In this document: positions 26,565-39,000 of the stretch, piece after piece | How positions within the stretch are numbered: the stretch's first letter is position 1 | Layout of the letters: every line of letters starts with the position of its first letter | Made by a program: the position numbers and the translations under genes | The notes under the pieces: generated by a model | Databases searched by the model: none | Seen by the model: the letters and a program-made list of their open reading frames with translations, nothing else | Told to the model about the DNA's origin: nothing | Assembly: GCA_025210735.1 (NCBI GenBank) | Contig: JAOARD010000068.1 | Span: 1-52,881, forward strand | Length of the DNA stretch: 52,881 nt | DNA from: Bacteroidales bacterium | GTDB lineage: Bacteria; Bacteroidota; Bacteroidia; Bacteroidales; UBA6680 | Direction of reading: 5' to 3'

Positions 26565-29500
26565 GACCCTCAGATATATAACCCTGTTTGTACTGATTTT
26601 TATTAGTATACCTGCTGTTTATGCAATAAAATTTGTACCTGCAGCAAACCCGTTAAATACCTCAGAAAATACTGTAAAAAAGGCAAATGAACTAGTATCA
26701 TACATTGATTCATTGGCTCTGGAGGTACAGAAAAGCGGAAACTATGTAGAGAATCTGTTGCCAGATAAGACATATACACTACCACTAGGTTTGGTAAAGA
26801 GTATTGGTGGAGTTAACTATATGATTGTGTTGGATGATATGGTTACTGATCCAACCGGAATGATACTGTCTGCATACATGAAACTTGAGGTGCCCGGTAC
26901 AGGTAAAAGTATAGGTCTTATGGCAGATGATGTAAGAGTTACTCTTGGAGGTATTACATCAGCAAAATTAAAGATGCTTAAAGACGAGGTGTTACCACTA
27001 GGCAGTAGCAAATCTATGGCAATATATGCCGATAGAACATTTGTTGAATTTGATTGTGCAGGATATAAGCAAACCTCATTAAGCGCATCGGTACTATTTT
27101 CACGTAATCTGCTTATACCTATTGATGGTAACGGAAGAGAAATTTCCGGAAATAGCAGAGTAAAGGGGCTGTTTACAGCAAACTTCGTAGATTTTAATGA
27201 TCTTCTGATAGATATAACATTATCACCTTTTGCTGTAAACGGATTAAAAGATTTTGGATTTAAGATAACAACAGCTTCAATTGACTTTAGTGACCTCAGG
27301 AATCCTATAGGTATGCAGTTTCCTGAGAACTATATCTCTGGCGGGATGATGAGTCCCGGAGATGCTTTATGGCGGGGGATATATGTTACTCAGTTTACGG
27401 TTATACTTCCTAAAAAAATGGGAAACAGAACAGACGGGCAAAGGGTAAGTATCTCTGCTCGTAATCTGATTATTGATGATTCAGGTGTCTCAGGTAGTTT
27501 TGAAGCAACAAATATTGTTACCCTTGAAAAGGGACGACTTGGATCATGGAACTTCTCAATAGATAATATAGCTGTAAGGATTGTTCAGAATAACTTTGCA
27601 AGTTTCACCTTTGCAGGAAAAGTTAAACTTCCTGTTGGAGAGAATAAGCAATCAATATTGGGTTATACTGCTTTTATTGATGCAGATAACAGATATCAGT
27701 TTGCTGCAGAAGTAAATGATAAATTGGAATTTGATATTTTTGCTTCTGAACTGACTCTGACCAAAGACTCCTATATTGAGGTAAAAGATCTTGGCGATAG
27801 GTTTACTGCTAAAGCTGTTCTGAACGGAACAATGAATATCTCTTCATCAAAAAAGAGTAAGGAGAGCGGTAAACCGGACAGCAAAGTAAAGATAACAGGT
27901 ATTGCTTTTCAGGAGCTGACTATACAGAATGTTGCACCAAATATAGATGCTAAATATTTTGGTGTACGTCCCGGACAGTTGGCAGGATTCCCTATAAATG
28001 TTAAAGAGATTGCATTTAAGAAGTATCAGAGTAACAGGTTTGGATTGTACTTTGATATAATGCTGAACTTTGTGAATGACAGTGATGGCGGTTTTGGTGC
28101 AGAGACAGCATTTACAATTGTAGGAAAAGTAGAGCAGAAACTGAGTGGAGGTAACGACTATCTTTTTGATGGTGTTGAGCTGAATAAGATATGGATTGAT
28201 ATTAACCAGAGTGCATTCTCATTAAAGGGAGGAATAGTCTTCTACAGAGAAGACCCTGTATATGGTACAGGATTTAAAGGAATGGTTGATGCCAGATTTA
28301 CTCCCGGGCTTAAATTGGCAGCAATGGTACAGTTCGGATCTGTTGATGGCTTCCGCTACTGGTTTGCCGACGCAATGGTTACGCTTCCTTTCCCAATAGT
28401 TGTAAGTCCGGCATTAGGATTCTACGGATTTGGAGGAGGAGCATACTACCATATGAAACAGGTAGTATCAGATGAGATTGTATTTAATAACGATATGGCT
28501 GGCAATGTTGGTATGGAGACCAGTACCGATCTTGAACCAGGACGATCGTTAAGTGGTGTAAAATATGTTCCTGATAAACGCGTATCACTTGGTTTAAAAG
28601 CTTCTGTAGTAATTGGAACTGTTCCTAAACCAGATGTCTTCCACGGATCTGTGACCTTTAAGATTGAGTTTATGGAGAGCGGAGGTATTGGTTATATTGG
28701 TTTTGAAGGAGAGGCATTTATTCTTGCCGGCATGGATGCTACCAAGGAGACCGCTACTGTATATGCAGGGGTACGGATAGATATGGATTTTGTGAACAAG
28801 ACATATATGTCTACCCTTACAGTTCATATGAATGTTCTGGGAATAGTACGGGGAGCACATGAAAATAACAGGGCTGGTACAGCAGTAATGTATTTTGCTC
28901 CTGACGACTGGCATATCTATATGGGAACACCTAACGACAGAATTGCGATACTGATTCTGGGTATGGTTCGTCTTGATAGTTACTTCTGTATGGGAACACA
29001 GATACCAGATATGCCGCCTCCGCCAGCACAGGTATCTGAGATACTTGGAGGAATGGATCTTGATCTGATGCGGGATGAGAGCGCTCTTGAAGGCGGTGGC
29101 GGATTTGCATTTGGTGCAAGCCTGTCTATAAGTACCGGAGAAAAATCATTCCTTATGTTCTATGGTTCATTCGATCTAGGAATAGGATTTGATATTATGC
29201 TCAAGGATTACGGAAAAGGTGTCCGGTGTAAGGGTCGTGCTAAAAATCTGGGTATGAATGGCTGGTATGCTTCAGGTCAGATGTATGTATATGTGCAAGG
29301 AGAGATTGGAATTAAGATAAGATTGTTTGGAAAAAGGAAAAAATTCTCAATACTTAAAATGGGTATGGCTGCGGTACTTCAGGCTAAACTACCTAATCCA
29401 AGTTATATGAGAGGTGTTGTTGGAGGTTACTACAATATACTTGGAGGTCTTATTAAAGGTACCTGTAAGTTTGAATTAGAGATAGGAGAACAGTGTGAGA

Positions 29501-30960
29501 TAGTTGGAGGAACTGCATTGAGTGGAATATCAGTAATCTCAGATATCTCGCCAAGTAGTGGAGCAAGCGGAGTAAACGTATTCTCATCGCCACAGGTGTC
29601 GTTTAATTTTGAGATAAACAAGACATTCGAACTCATTGATGTTGACGATAAGAAGAAGAGTTTTAGAGCTGTACTTGACCATTTTGATGTTACACATGAT
29701 GGTAAAAAGCTTACAGGAACACATATATGGAATGCAGATAACACTGTGTTGGCATTTGAAACAGATGAGGTAATGCCAGGTAAATCTAAAGTTAAAGCAC
29801 GTGTTAAAATCCATTTTGAAGAGAGTACAGGTGGAGGCTGGAAGCGTGTTGTTGTTGATGGTAAAGAGCAGATTGAGGAGAAGGAGATTGTATTTACAAC
29901 CGGAGAGAACCCTGATAACATACCAAAGAATAATGTAAGATACTCATACCCTATAGACAGAATGGTTAACCTTTATAAAAAGGAGCATCCCCAAGGATAT
30001 ATAAAACTTATTAAAGGTCAGGCTACACTGTTTGAACCAAGTGATGAGTATACAAATGAACTGAGGTTTGTGAGTAATGCAGGAGTAGTTAAAGCTAATT
30101 TTAACTACAATAAAGCAGAGAGAACACTATATTTTGATATTCCAAAAGAGTTGAAAAATAATACTATATACAGCTTTAACCTTGTAAAGATGCCAAAGAG
30201 TGTAAACCGTAATGTTGACTCAAATGTAACTAATAAGGAGAATACGCAAGAGGGAGGTGTTACTGTAACCACAAAGCAACTTGAAGGAACAGTAGAACTT
30301 GTTGAAGAGAAGATGATATACGACATGGCATTCAGGGTTAGTTACTACGATACGTTTATAGAGAAGATGAAATCATTGAATAAAACAAAGGATTGGAGAA
30401 ATCCGATTGTTTTGGGAGTAATGAGTTCATTTGGAACTGAGTTTTCAGGTAATGAGGGTTTTGGAAAATATGAGTGTGAAGGAGATGATATGAATGATCA
30501 ACTTATACATTTTGTAGGTGATTATTCCAGAAATAAGTGGTTTAGAAAGGAGATAAACCCAATTCTATATGATGGTTATCCGTTCCATAATGATGTATTA
30601 ATTGATTGGAGAGATGTATCTGATTTAGGAATACCTCCATATAAAGCAATTTATATAAATATGAATGGCGATGACATGATAATAGATGATGATGATATTA
30701 GGTCCGGATCAAAGGTTGTATCGTCAGAAGATATGGATATAATATCTATGGTTACTTACAATATGTATTATGATTACTACTATATGAAGACCAAGGCATT
30801 TAATATTTATCTGTATAATAAATCTAATAGTAGAGTAAATAAATTGGCAAAAACATTCTTCCATAATGAATATTTTGGAAAGTATAAGTACAAAGCTATA
30901 TATGTATTACCAGGAATAAAGAAAGTTACATCTGAATATAAAATGAGTCATGAGATATAG
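26557..30960 (+). CDS. Giant exported beta-rich protein of unknown family with an Ig-like domain
   Basis: 1467 residues. Signal peptide MNKTLRYITLFVLIFISIPA, cleaved near VYA. Residues about 30-900 are long amphipathic strands rich in Gly (FAGKVKLPVGENK; PALGFYGFGGGAYYHMKQVV; FYGSFDLGIGFDIML), with a short proline tract (MPPPPAQ) near 820. Residues about 995-1110 look like an SbsA/Big_5-type Ig domain (DISPSSGASGVNVFSSPQV ... VTHDGKKLTGTHIWNADNT). The last ~200 residues are charged and Tyr-rich. There is no T9SS tail. No known family is recognised. It overlaps both neighbours (8 and 11 bases), so it belongs to the same unit. Confidence 0.65.
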   Translation: MNKTLRYITLFVLIFISIPAVYAIKFVPAANPLNTSENTVKKANELVSYIDSLALEVQKSGNYVENLLPDKTYTLPLGLVKSIGGVNYMIVLDDMVTDPTGMILSAYMKLEVPGTGKSIGLMADDVRVTLGGITSAKLKMLKDEVLPLGSSKSMAIYADRTFVEFDCAGYKQTSLSASVLFSRNLLIPIDGNGREISGNSRVKGLFTANFVDFNDLLIDITLSPFAVNGLKDFGFKITTASIDFSDLRNPIGMQFPENYISGGMMSPGDALWRGIYVTQFTVILPKKMGNRTDGQRVSISARNLIIDDSGVSGSFEATNIVTLEKGRLGSWNFSIDNIAVRIVQNNFASFTFAGKVKLPVGENKQSILGYTAFIDADNRYQFAAEVNDKLEFDIFASELTLTKDSYIEVKDLGDRFTAKAVLNGTMNISSSKKSKESGKPDSKVKITGIAFQELTIQNVAPNIDAKYFGVRPGQLAGFPINVKEIAFKKYQSNRFGLYFDIMLNFVNDSDGGFGAETAFTIVGKVEQKLSGGNDYLFDGVELNKIWIDINQSAFSLKGGIVFYREDPVYGTGFKGMVDARFTPGLKLAAMVQFGSVDGFRYWFADAMVTLPFPIVVSPALGFYGFGGGAYYHMKQVVSDEIVFNNDMAGNVGMETSTDLEPGRSLSGVKYVPDKRVSLGLKASVVIGTVPKPDVFHGSVTFKIEFMESGGIGYIGFEGEAFILAGMDATKETATVYAGVRIDMDFVNKTYMSTLTVHMNVLGIVRGAHENNRAGTAVMYFAPDDWHIYMGTPNDRIAILILGMVRLDSYFCMGTQIPDMPPPPAQVSEILGGMDLDLMRDESALEGGGGFAFGASLSISTGEKSFLMFYGSFDLGIGFDIMLKDYGKGVRCKGRAKNLGMNGWYASGQMYVYVQGEIGIKIRLFGKRKKFSILKMGMAAVLQAKLPNPSYMRGVVGGYYNILGGLIKGTCKFELEIGEQCEIVGGTALSGISVISDISPSSGASGVNVFSSPQVSFNFEINKTFELIDVDDKKKSFRAVLDHFDVTHDGKKLTGTHIWNADNTVLAFETDEVMPGKSKVKARVKIHFEESTGGGWKRVVVDGKEQIEEKEIVFTTGENPDNIPKNNVRYSYPIDRMVNLYKKEHPQGYIKLIKGQATLFEPSDEYTNELRFVSNAGVVKANFNYNKAERTLYFDIPKELKNNTIYSFNLVKMPKSVNRNVDSNVTNKENTQEGGVTVTTKQLEGTVELVEEKMIYDMAFRVSYYDTFIEKMKSLNKTKDWRNPIVLGVMSSFGTEFSGNEGFGKYECEGDDMNDQLIHFVGDYSRNKWFRKEINPILYDGYPFHNDVLIDWRDVSDLGIPPYKAIYINMNGDDMIIDDDDIRSGSKVVSSEDMDIISMVTYNMYYDYYYMKTKAFNIYLYNKSNSRVNKLAKTFFHNEYFGKYKYKAIYVLPGIKKVTSEYKMSHEI

Positions 30961-33031
30961 ATATATATTAATATTATTAATTATCACATTCTGTGCAGAG
31001 TTTGCAAATGGTGGTGACAAAGTAAAGAATAAGGAGAAAAAAATTGCTTTAATGTCACATGTTGACTCTTTAGGTAAAATAATGATAAGATGGGCTCCTT
31101 CTGACCCGATATTGTGGAAGAGGAGTAATGTATATGGTTATACAGTTGTTCGTTATAAAATGACTCAGAATGGAGAGTTGTTAAAGAATAATACAAAAGT
31201 AATATTGACAAAAGAGCCTAAAAAACCATTGCCAGTGGAGCAATGGGAGAGCATATCAGAAAATAATAAATATGCTGCAATAGCTGCTGAAGCAATATAT
31301 GGTAATAGCTTTATTGTAGAGTCAGAAAATACAGATATTATGAGTATGGTAAATGCAGCAAGAGATCTTGATAATAGATTCTCATTTGCACTGTTTGGAG
31401 CAGACAACTCTTTTAAGATTGCAGATATGATGGGGCTTGCATTTTATGATGAAGATGTTGAATCTGGTTGCGGTTACCTTTATAAGGTGTACTCAAATGC
31501 GCCAATAAAATATACAAAATCTGATACTGCATCGGTATATGTAGAGGCTGGAAAACAGACTAAATTACCTAAGATTGTAATGGCAAAAGCTCGCTTTGGA
31601 AACAAAGAGACTCAATTATCATGGCCATTTAAGATGTATAGAGGTGTATATACCTCTTTTGTAATTGAGAAATCTGTTAATAATCCAAATCACTTTACTC
31701 CAATTAATAAGTTGCCATATACAATAGCAACAAAATCTCCGGTAAAAGATTTAAAGAGTGCATACTTTGTAGATACACTTGAACAGGTTGGGATAAACTA
31801 TTACTATAGAATTAAAGGAGTAAACCCATTTGGCTTTTCAGGACCATATTCTGATACAATGTGTGTAGAGACATTTACCAGATTTAAAGAGAAACCACAG
31901 ATTACAGATATAAAAGTAATTGATAATAAAGAGGTATTGGTTACATGGGATTTCCCGATAGAATATAATATGCAAAGTCAGGGATTCAGGGTTATGGTTA
32001 GTTCATCGATAAATAAAGATTATAAACCAAATACATCAAAACTGCTTAAACCACATACCAGACAATATACTATAAAAAACCCGTCAAGGGTTAGTTATAT
32101 TGTTGTAGAGGCTGTTGATGCAGGAGGTAATAATTACTCATCTATGCCACAGATGGCTCTTCTTAAAGATCTTGTTCCTCCGTCTAAACCAAAAGGACTT
32201 TTGGGAGTATCAGACTCGCTGGGTAATATTACAATAACATGGCAACGTAATATGGACGATGATCTGCTTGGTTACAGAGTATATATGGCAAATAATGCAG
32301 ATGATGAGTACTCGCAGATAACCAATAAAGCAATAACTAAAGAGGAATTCAAGTATAAAGTGCCATTAAATACACTTAATAATAGTATCTATTTCAAAGT
32401 ACAAGCAATAGATCAGGTATTTAACAGATCTTTAATGTCTGATTTTCTGAAGGTAGATAAACCAGATACTATACCTCCTACATCTCCTGTAATAACATCG
32501 GTAACATATAAGAACAGATCTGTAATACTTAAATGGAACAGGAGCTACAGTGGCGATGTTAAAAAGCAATATGTTGTTAGGTTTTCGGATAATATAAATG
32601 ATACTATAGCTTCTTTTATAGAACAAACAGAGATATTTATTGATAAGAAGTTAGGTAATGTAAGTAAGTATGAGTACACAGTTATATCTGTAGATAATAG
32701 TAATAACCACAGCCGAAACAACAAACGTGTTTCAGTAAAGATACCAAAAAGAGCAATAGCGTTGAAAGGAGTCTTTAATGCAGTGGTAGATAGAAACAAG
32801 GGGGCTATAGTGCTGAACCTTAAATACAGTAAAAGTAAAACAAAGATGATATATATATATCGTGCTGCAACTGATGGAAGGTATAGAATGATAAAAAGTA
32901 TGTATGATATCAGCAATATATACGAAGACAGAAATGTAAAAGCAAATACGACATATAAGTATAGAGTAAGGGCAACATTTAATGATGGAACTAGCTCTAA
33001 AATGTCAGATGAAATTGTTGTAAACTATTAA
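30950..33031 (+). CDS. Exported fibronectin type III repeat protein
   Basis: 693 residues. Signal peptide MRYRYILILLIITFCAEFAN. After an N-terminal region (about 25-190) there are about five FN3-like domains, near 195-305, 306-400, 403-505, 506-595 and 600-693. They are recognised by the recurring W...D.....Y.V......Y..KV.AVD pattern (for example NITITWQRNMDDDLLGYRVY and KYEYTVISVDNSNNHS). No catalytic domain or sorting tail is seen. It is probably a structural partner at the cell surface. The ATG overlaps the end of the preceding gene by 11 bases and the next gene starts 11 bases later. Confidence 0.78.
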   Translation: MRYRYILILLIITFCAEFANGGDKVKNKEKKIALMSHVDSLGKIMIRWAPSDPILWKRSNVYGYTVVRYKMTQNGELLKNNTKVILTKEPKKPLPVEQWESISENNKYAAIAAEAIYGNSFIVESENTDIMSMVNAARDLDNRFSFALFGADNSFKIADMMGLAFYDEDVESGCGYLYKVYSNAPIKYTKSDTASVYVEAGKQTKLPKIVMAKARFGNKETQLSWPFKMYRGVYTSFVIEKSVNNPNHFTPINKLPYTIATKSPVKDLKSAYFVDTLEQVGINYYYRIKGVNPFGFSGPYSDTMCVETFTRFKEKPQITDIKVIDNKEVLVTWDFPIEYNMQSQGFRVMVSSSINKDYKPNTSKLLKPHTRQYTIKNPSRVSYIVVEAVDAGGNNYSSMPQMALLKDLVPPSKPKGLLGVSDSLGNITITWQRNMDDDLLGYRVYMANNADDEYSQITNKAITKEEFKYKVPLNTLNNSIYFKVQAIDQVFNRSLMSDFLKVDKPDTIPPTSPVITSVTYKNRSVILKWNRSYSGDVKKQYVVRFSDNINDTIASFIEQTEIFIDKKLGNVSKYEYTVISVDNSNNHSRNNKRVSVKIPKRAIALKGVFNAVVDRNKGAIVLNLKYSKSKTKMIYIYRAATDGRYRMIKSMYDISNIYEDRNVKANTTYKYRVRATFNDGTSSKMSDEIVVNY

Positions 33032-33042
33032 AGTTTAAAGTT

Positions 33043-36000
33043 ATGCGTAAGATATTTATTATACTATTCATATTTATTGTTTCTCAGGAGATAATGTCTC
33101 AATCTAAGTATAGGTATTTTCCAAGAGGACATGCAATGGTTGAAGATAGATTCAATAACAACAATGGATTAGGACTGAATAATGGAAATGAGCCTGGTGG
33201 AGCTGCACCCAATATACCAAATTTTGGAAATACAAGGTTAAAAGATCTAACGGGGTTATTAACAGAGATTAATCTACAAGGAGGACCTACTTATAAAGAT
33301 GTTGGCATGCCGGAATTTATTGATTATAATGGTTATGTAGCCAGTATATTGTTTGGTTTCAGTAAAAAGGAAGCCTGTCCAATAAATACTGATTGTCTTT
33401 TTCAAGGAGGAGCGTGTGTTTTACCAATACCTCCTGAAAATCAGATAAAATATGGTCAACAGATAGATCATCATGAAGGAGGAAGTAACATTTATAGTTT
33501 ACATTGTGTTATTTTAAAACGACCAGATGGTATTACTATTGTAGAAGAGGGTACTAGCACTGTTTCTGATAAGTTTACAGAGGGTGATGTTATATCATTG
33601 TCAATTCCGGGAAGAGATAGATATACAAATGATGTGTATTTTAAATATTTTTACTCTACAAATGAGGATGCAACAAATTCTGTTGATATATCAGATCCAC
33701 AAAAATTTGTTATACCTTCAGATAAAGGAAAAACAATATATCTTTTTGCTCAACCTATTAAAACAAATGGATTTACCTTAATGATAGGTCCAAGAGTTGC
33801 TGTACCAATACAGATATTTGAAAAAGCAAATGTAACACTGTTGCCATCAAGTGATATATCAGATAATAATGGTGCTGGAAAATTAGTAATAGCAGATAGT
33901 GAATTCATAAAATGTTCTGGTGTTAAATTTAATTCATTAGATTTTATTATAAATAATGCGGATAACAGAATTGATAAATATGTAATTCATATAAATAGAA
34001 ATATTTTATCTCAACCGATTAGTAGCAAGGAGTTTAAAGGTTGGAGTGGTAATGTGTTTACAGGAAATATTACCTTAGCAGGAGAAGACCGTAATGGTGG
34101 AAGTTATGTATATAGGGTAGAAGGCTATGTTGGAAACAAGATTGTTACAACAAAATCAAAGATATTTACACTTAACAATTATACGCCACTGTATATAGTA
34201 ACTACTTTAAACAAAAATTGTCCGGGAATAAAAGCAGGGGAAGCGAAAGTAATACTATCAGCTAATAATCCTTCGATATCAAGTTGGAAAACAATTACTA
34301 ACAGTAACTATACAAATGGTAGCGAAGTAATAGGGCTTACTTTAGGTACTCCAAGTACAGTCTGGGTAAAGGATAATAATGGTTGTGAATCTCAAATATC
34401 AGTAATACCTGATACTCAGCCAATACCAAACTTTGAACTTAAAAGTGGTGGAAGCACTATTAGTTCAAATAGCACAGGTGTTTCTGAGATAAAAACATGT
34501 GAAGGAAATAGTGTTGTTTACCAATTAAATGGGAACTGGGAGTTTACTCAAGGAAATAAAGAGATGAGTAGAGTCTATAGTACTTCAGGAAAAGAAAGTA
34601 TAACATCTGTATATAATACAGTAATAGGAGGAACGTGTGCAATATCAAAAGAGATAAACGTAAATGTACCTGTGCCTGCCACCCTTAGTGTGTCAGATAA
34701 ATTATGTCCTGATAGTAAACTTGAGATAAATGTAAGTGAAGCCAATATAATTAATGCGGGTAATTTTGTATCGGGCTCAGGTATTATAGATTTTAACTCT
34801 GGTATATACGCAACAAAACCGGGAACATTTAAAGCCAGATATAATCACGATGGATGTAATTTTGAAACAAACTCTATAACTATTGATGAGCATCCTCAGA
34901 TATCAGGAAACCTACATACAGATAAATTAGTATTTTGTAGCAGCGATTCGGAGAAGGATATTCAGTTTGTGGGAGGAAAACCGGACTATAACTATAGTTG
35001 GAATGTTACCGGGAGTGGTAATAGCACTGTATCAACTGTGCCATATAGCTTTGCAGAGGCTACAATTAATCTTACAGTAACCGATAATAATAACTGTACA
35101 AAGAATTTCTCATCTGTTATCGATCGTAGAACAGATCTTACAGATGCTAATCTAACATACACTTCAAAAGAGATATGTCGTAACCTTGGTTCTGCTGATG
35201 TTGAGCTGCAACTAAAAGACCTGCCTTATACCGGACTTAAACTATATTTTGGTGCAGATGATACCAATCCGGTTACAATATCTGGCAATGCAGGAACTGT
35301 TAGTAACTCTTTTGCTGTTAACGCGAACAGTACAGTACTTGTGAAAGATGACTATTGTACCCTTTATCAGAAGAGCGATGTGTTTGTTACGCATTACGAT
35401 GAGTTTAAATTATCAGTCCCAACAATTGTTAACCCGGAGTGTAGTACATCTGGTAATGTAGGTTCTGTTGCAGTTGATGTTATTGGTGGTTCAGGTAATT
35501 TTGTATCAGAGCTTGTAGATAAATTCAATAACTCACTAAGTCCGGCTAACGTTAATATGGCAGCTGGAAGAAATACTATCTTCAATAACCTTGCTGATGG
35601 TAGGTACAAGATTAAGGTAACTGATAATACCTGTGGAAATAACCTGTATAGTGATGCAGCACAGATAGCTCATCCGATAAAAGCAACATATGCTATTGAC
35701 AAATTTGATGTTAAGTGTTTTGGTAACAGTACCGGAGCAGTAACAATTACACCTGACAATGGTGATAGTCGTGCTTTCCAATATCAACTTAAAGCAGTTG
35801 ATGATCTTGGAAATGAGAGTACTGTAGCGTCAGATAATCAGGCAAAAAATATAATACAGCTTGACAGACTTGTTGCGGGTAACTACAAAGTAATAACAGA
35901 GATGAAGGTCTGTAACGAGACACCTGTTACAGCAAATATTACCATACAGCAGCCGGTAAAAAGGTTAACAGCTGTAGCTTCAGAGATATCAAAATCTACA

Positions 36001-39000
36001 TGTAAAGCTGTTGAAGACGGAGCAGTAAAACTTAATCTGACAGGAGGAACTCTGCCTTACAGTGTTGATATGGAGATATTCAGAGAAGGAAACTCTATGA
36101 AAAAATATGCGCAGATTGATTTTACTACCGAAGGAGATAATGCTTTGCAAAACAAATTTGCCGGAGACTACTCTCTGAAAGTAACAGATAATAACGGATG
36201 TATATTAACAGATAATTTTACATTGGGTTCTAAGCCGGAGATTGATTTCTCACTTACCGGAACAAACCTGAAATGTAATAACGATAACACCGGAAGTTTA
36301 ACCATTCAGAATGTCGTAAATGGCGCGGCATCTGATGTAGGATACAATTACACTATTGATAATGGCTCTCAGAAGCAGATAAAAAGCGGAGAAACAAAAG
36401 ACCACTTAGATCTGTCGGCAAAGGCATACAGTGTAATGATTTCAGACTCAAAAGGATGTTCAGCAACCAGAAGTGTTACAATTACAGAACCAGAATCTTT
36501 AGCTGTAACATCAGTTGTTACACATATATCTAAAAATGGACAGACAGATGCGTCAATCAGCCCATCTGTAACGGGTGGAACAACACCATATAACTATAAC
36601 TGGACAAAAGAGTCGTTCAACTCATCAGATGAGATTGCAATAAATCTTTCTAAAGGAGAGTACACTCTTAATATTACAGATAAAAATGAGTGTAAACTTA
36701 CTGATAGCTATACCGTAATTGAACCGGAGCCAGTAACAGCTAAAACTTCAGATATAATAAAGGTAAGATGTAATGGTGAGAGAAATGGTACAATTGATTT
36801 TACCCCTATAGGAGGGTGGTACCTGTCTGCAACAGGAGATGTTCAGGGATTTGGTTATTCGTTATCAACAAAAAGTGGAACAACGGTATTTGCAAAAACA
36901 GATCCGGATGCTGCTGAGAATACATTTACACCGCAATATGACGGAAACACTATAAATGTGAAATCATCGGCCAACGGAAGCAACATAAGAGTTGAACAAC
37001 TACCTGCCGGCAATTATATACTTACTGTTTATGACAATATGTCGTCGCAGGATTTTAACATAGAGGTACAACAGCCGGAGCAGATGACACTGTCAGGTAC
37101 AGTTACAAATACTGTAAAATGTTATGGCGACAAGAACGGAACAGTAACACTAAATGCTGCCGGTGGTAATGGTGGATATCTGTATAGTATAAATGACAAC
37201 ACAATTGCAGGAGGAGTACATAATAATCTGGAGGCAGGTAACTATAAATATAAAGTAACTGATTCTAAGAACTGTGTAGCAGAGTTGAAGCAGAGTGTAA
37301 ATCAACCAAAAAGATTATCGTCAAGTGTTACAAAGAGATTCTACGGTAACTATAATATCTCAAAACATGGCAGCACCGATCTTTTATCTGTAAATGTTAA
37401 AGGTGGTGTTGCACCATATACTGTAACAGGAATTGGAGATGACGTTAATATGCCGGATGCAACTACGCCATGCCAGTTTAACAATTTGTCCGCAAACAGT
37501 TATAACCTTAATGTTGCAGATGCTAATAACTGTCAGTTAAAATCTGCTATTAATGTAGAGTTGAAACAGCCGGAACCTATTGATATAAAACTTTCATATA
37601 CAAATACAAGATGTGTTGGAGGAAACGCAGGAACTATTGATGCCAGAGTAACAGGTGGTGTGCCAATAGGTTATAAATGGACAGTTAAAGATTCTGAAGG
37701 GAATACGGTATTGGTAAAAGATGGCGATGCACTTAATGCAGATCGTATAAAGAAAGAGGATCTTGTTGCGGGTCTATATGTGGTATCTGTAGAGAATAGT
37801 TTTGGCGATAAAATATCAAAGAAGGTTACTATATCAGATCCTGAGCCAATTGATATTACAATGGCGAGTAAAATAATAAACTGTAAGGATAGTGATAAAA
37901 CACTTATGATACCTAGAGTTACAGGAGGTTCAGGACAATATAACTATGAGTGGTTAGACTCAGACGGAAACACTTTGGCAAACAGAGAGGTGTTTAGTGT
38001 TTCGGCAGGAGGAGAGTACAGCCTTAAGGTAACAGACAGAGAGAGCTGTATAAACAGACTGACTGATCAGGAAGAGTTTACAACAAAAAGCTTTACAGTG
38101 GCCGATCCTTCGGCAGAGTTAGATTTTACAACATCTGTAACAGACCCAACACCGGGTAATAACAGATATGTTGTAACTGTTGATGCTACAGGTGGATATG
38201 GTGACTATACATATAGTAATGACAATATAAGATTTACTGATCTTAATACATTTAATTTCAGTGAAGGTGGAGACTACAAACTCTATCTGAAAGATCAGGC
38301 AGGATGTGTGATAGAGAAAGAGCTGAGGCTAAATAGTTTTGAACCATATCATATAAAAATATTGACATCAGATAACCCTTCATGTTTTGGTATTAAAGAT
38401 GGACTTATAAAAATTGAGGCAAAAGGAGGAAAAGAACCATACAGATATAATCTGACATCACAATCAGGAACTATATCTACATCATCTACAGGGGTATTTA
38501 ATAACCTCTCTTCAGGTCTCTATTCACTATATGCTATTGATGCTGATGGAGTAAGAACAGAATCGCAGTTAACAGAGTTGTCGTCACCAGAACAGCTACA
38601 GATTGTTGATAAGCAGATAACCTATCCTTCTTGTGGTGAGAGTAATGGTATAATTGAGGTGGGATTAACTGATCATACAGAAAATATTGTTTATAACTGG
38701 CAAACACCTGATGGTGCTGTATCCGGATCGGTACAGAATAATCTTAAAGGTGGATTGTACAAAGTAACAGCATCTGTTTCAGGGTGTACAGTATCTAAAG
38801 AGTATAACCTTTCAGAGACAGGAGCTCCTGTAATAGAGGTTAATACTGTTTCACCGGATATATGTAACAGTAGTAATGGAGCTGTTGATATTACAGTAAC
38901 AACACCTGTTGACAGTTATACAACTCTTTGGAGTAATGGTGCAACAACTGAGGATATAGATAATGTTAATAACGGAGACTATACTGTTACAGTAACAGAT

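Noticed and set aside
29430..29921. 163-codon minus-strand frame inside the 1467-aa protein gene
   Set aside because: It is antisense to a continuous long gene, has no start signals, and its Ser/Pro-rich composition is a mirror of the sense codons.
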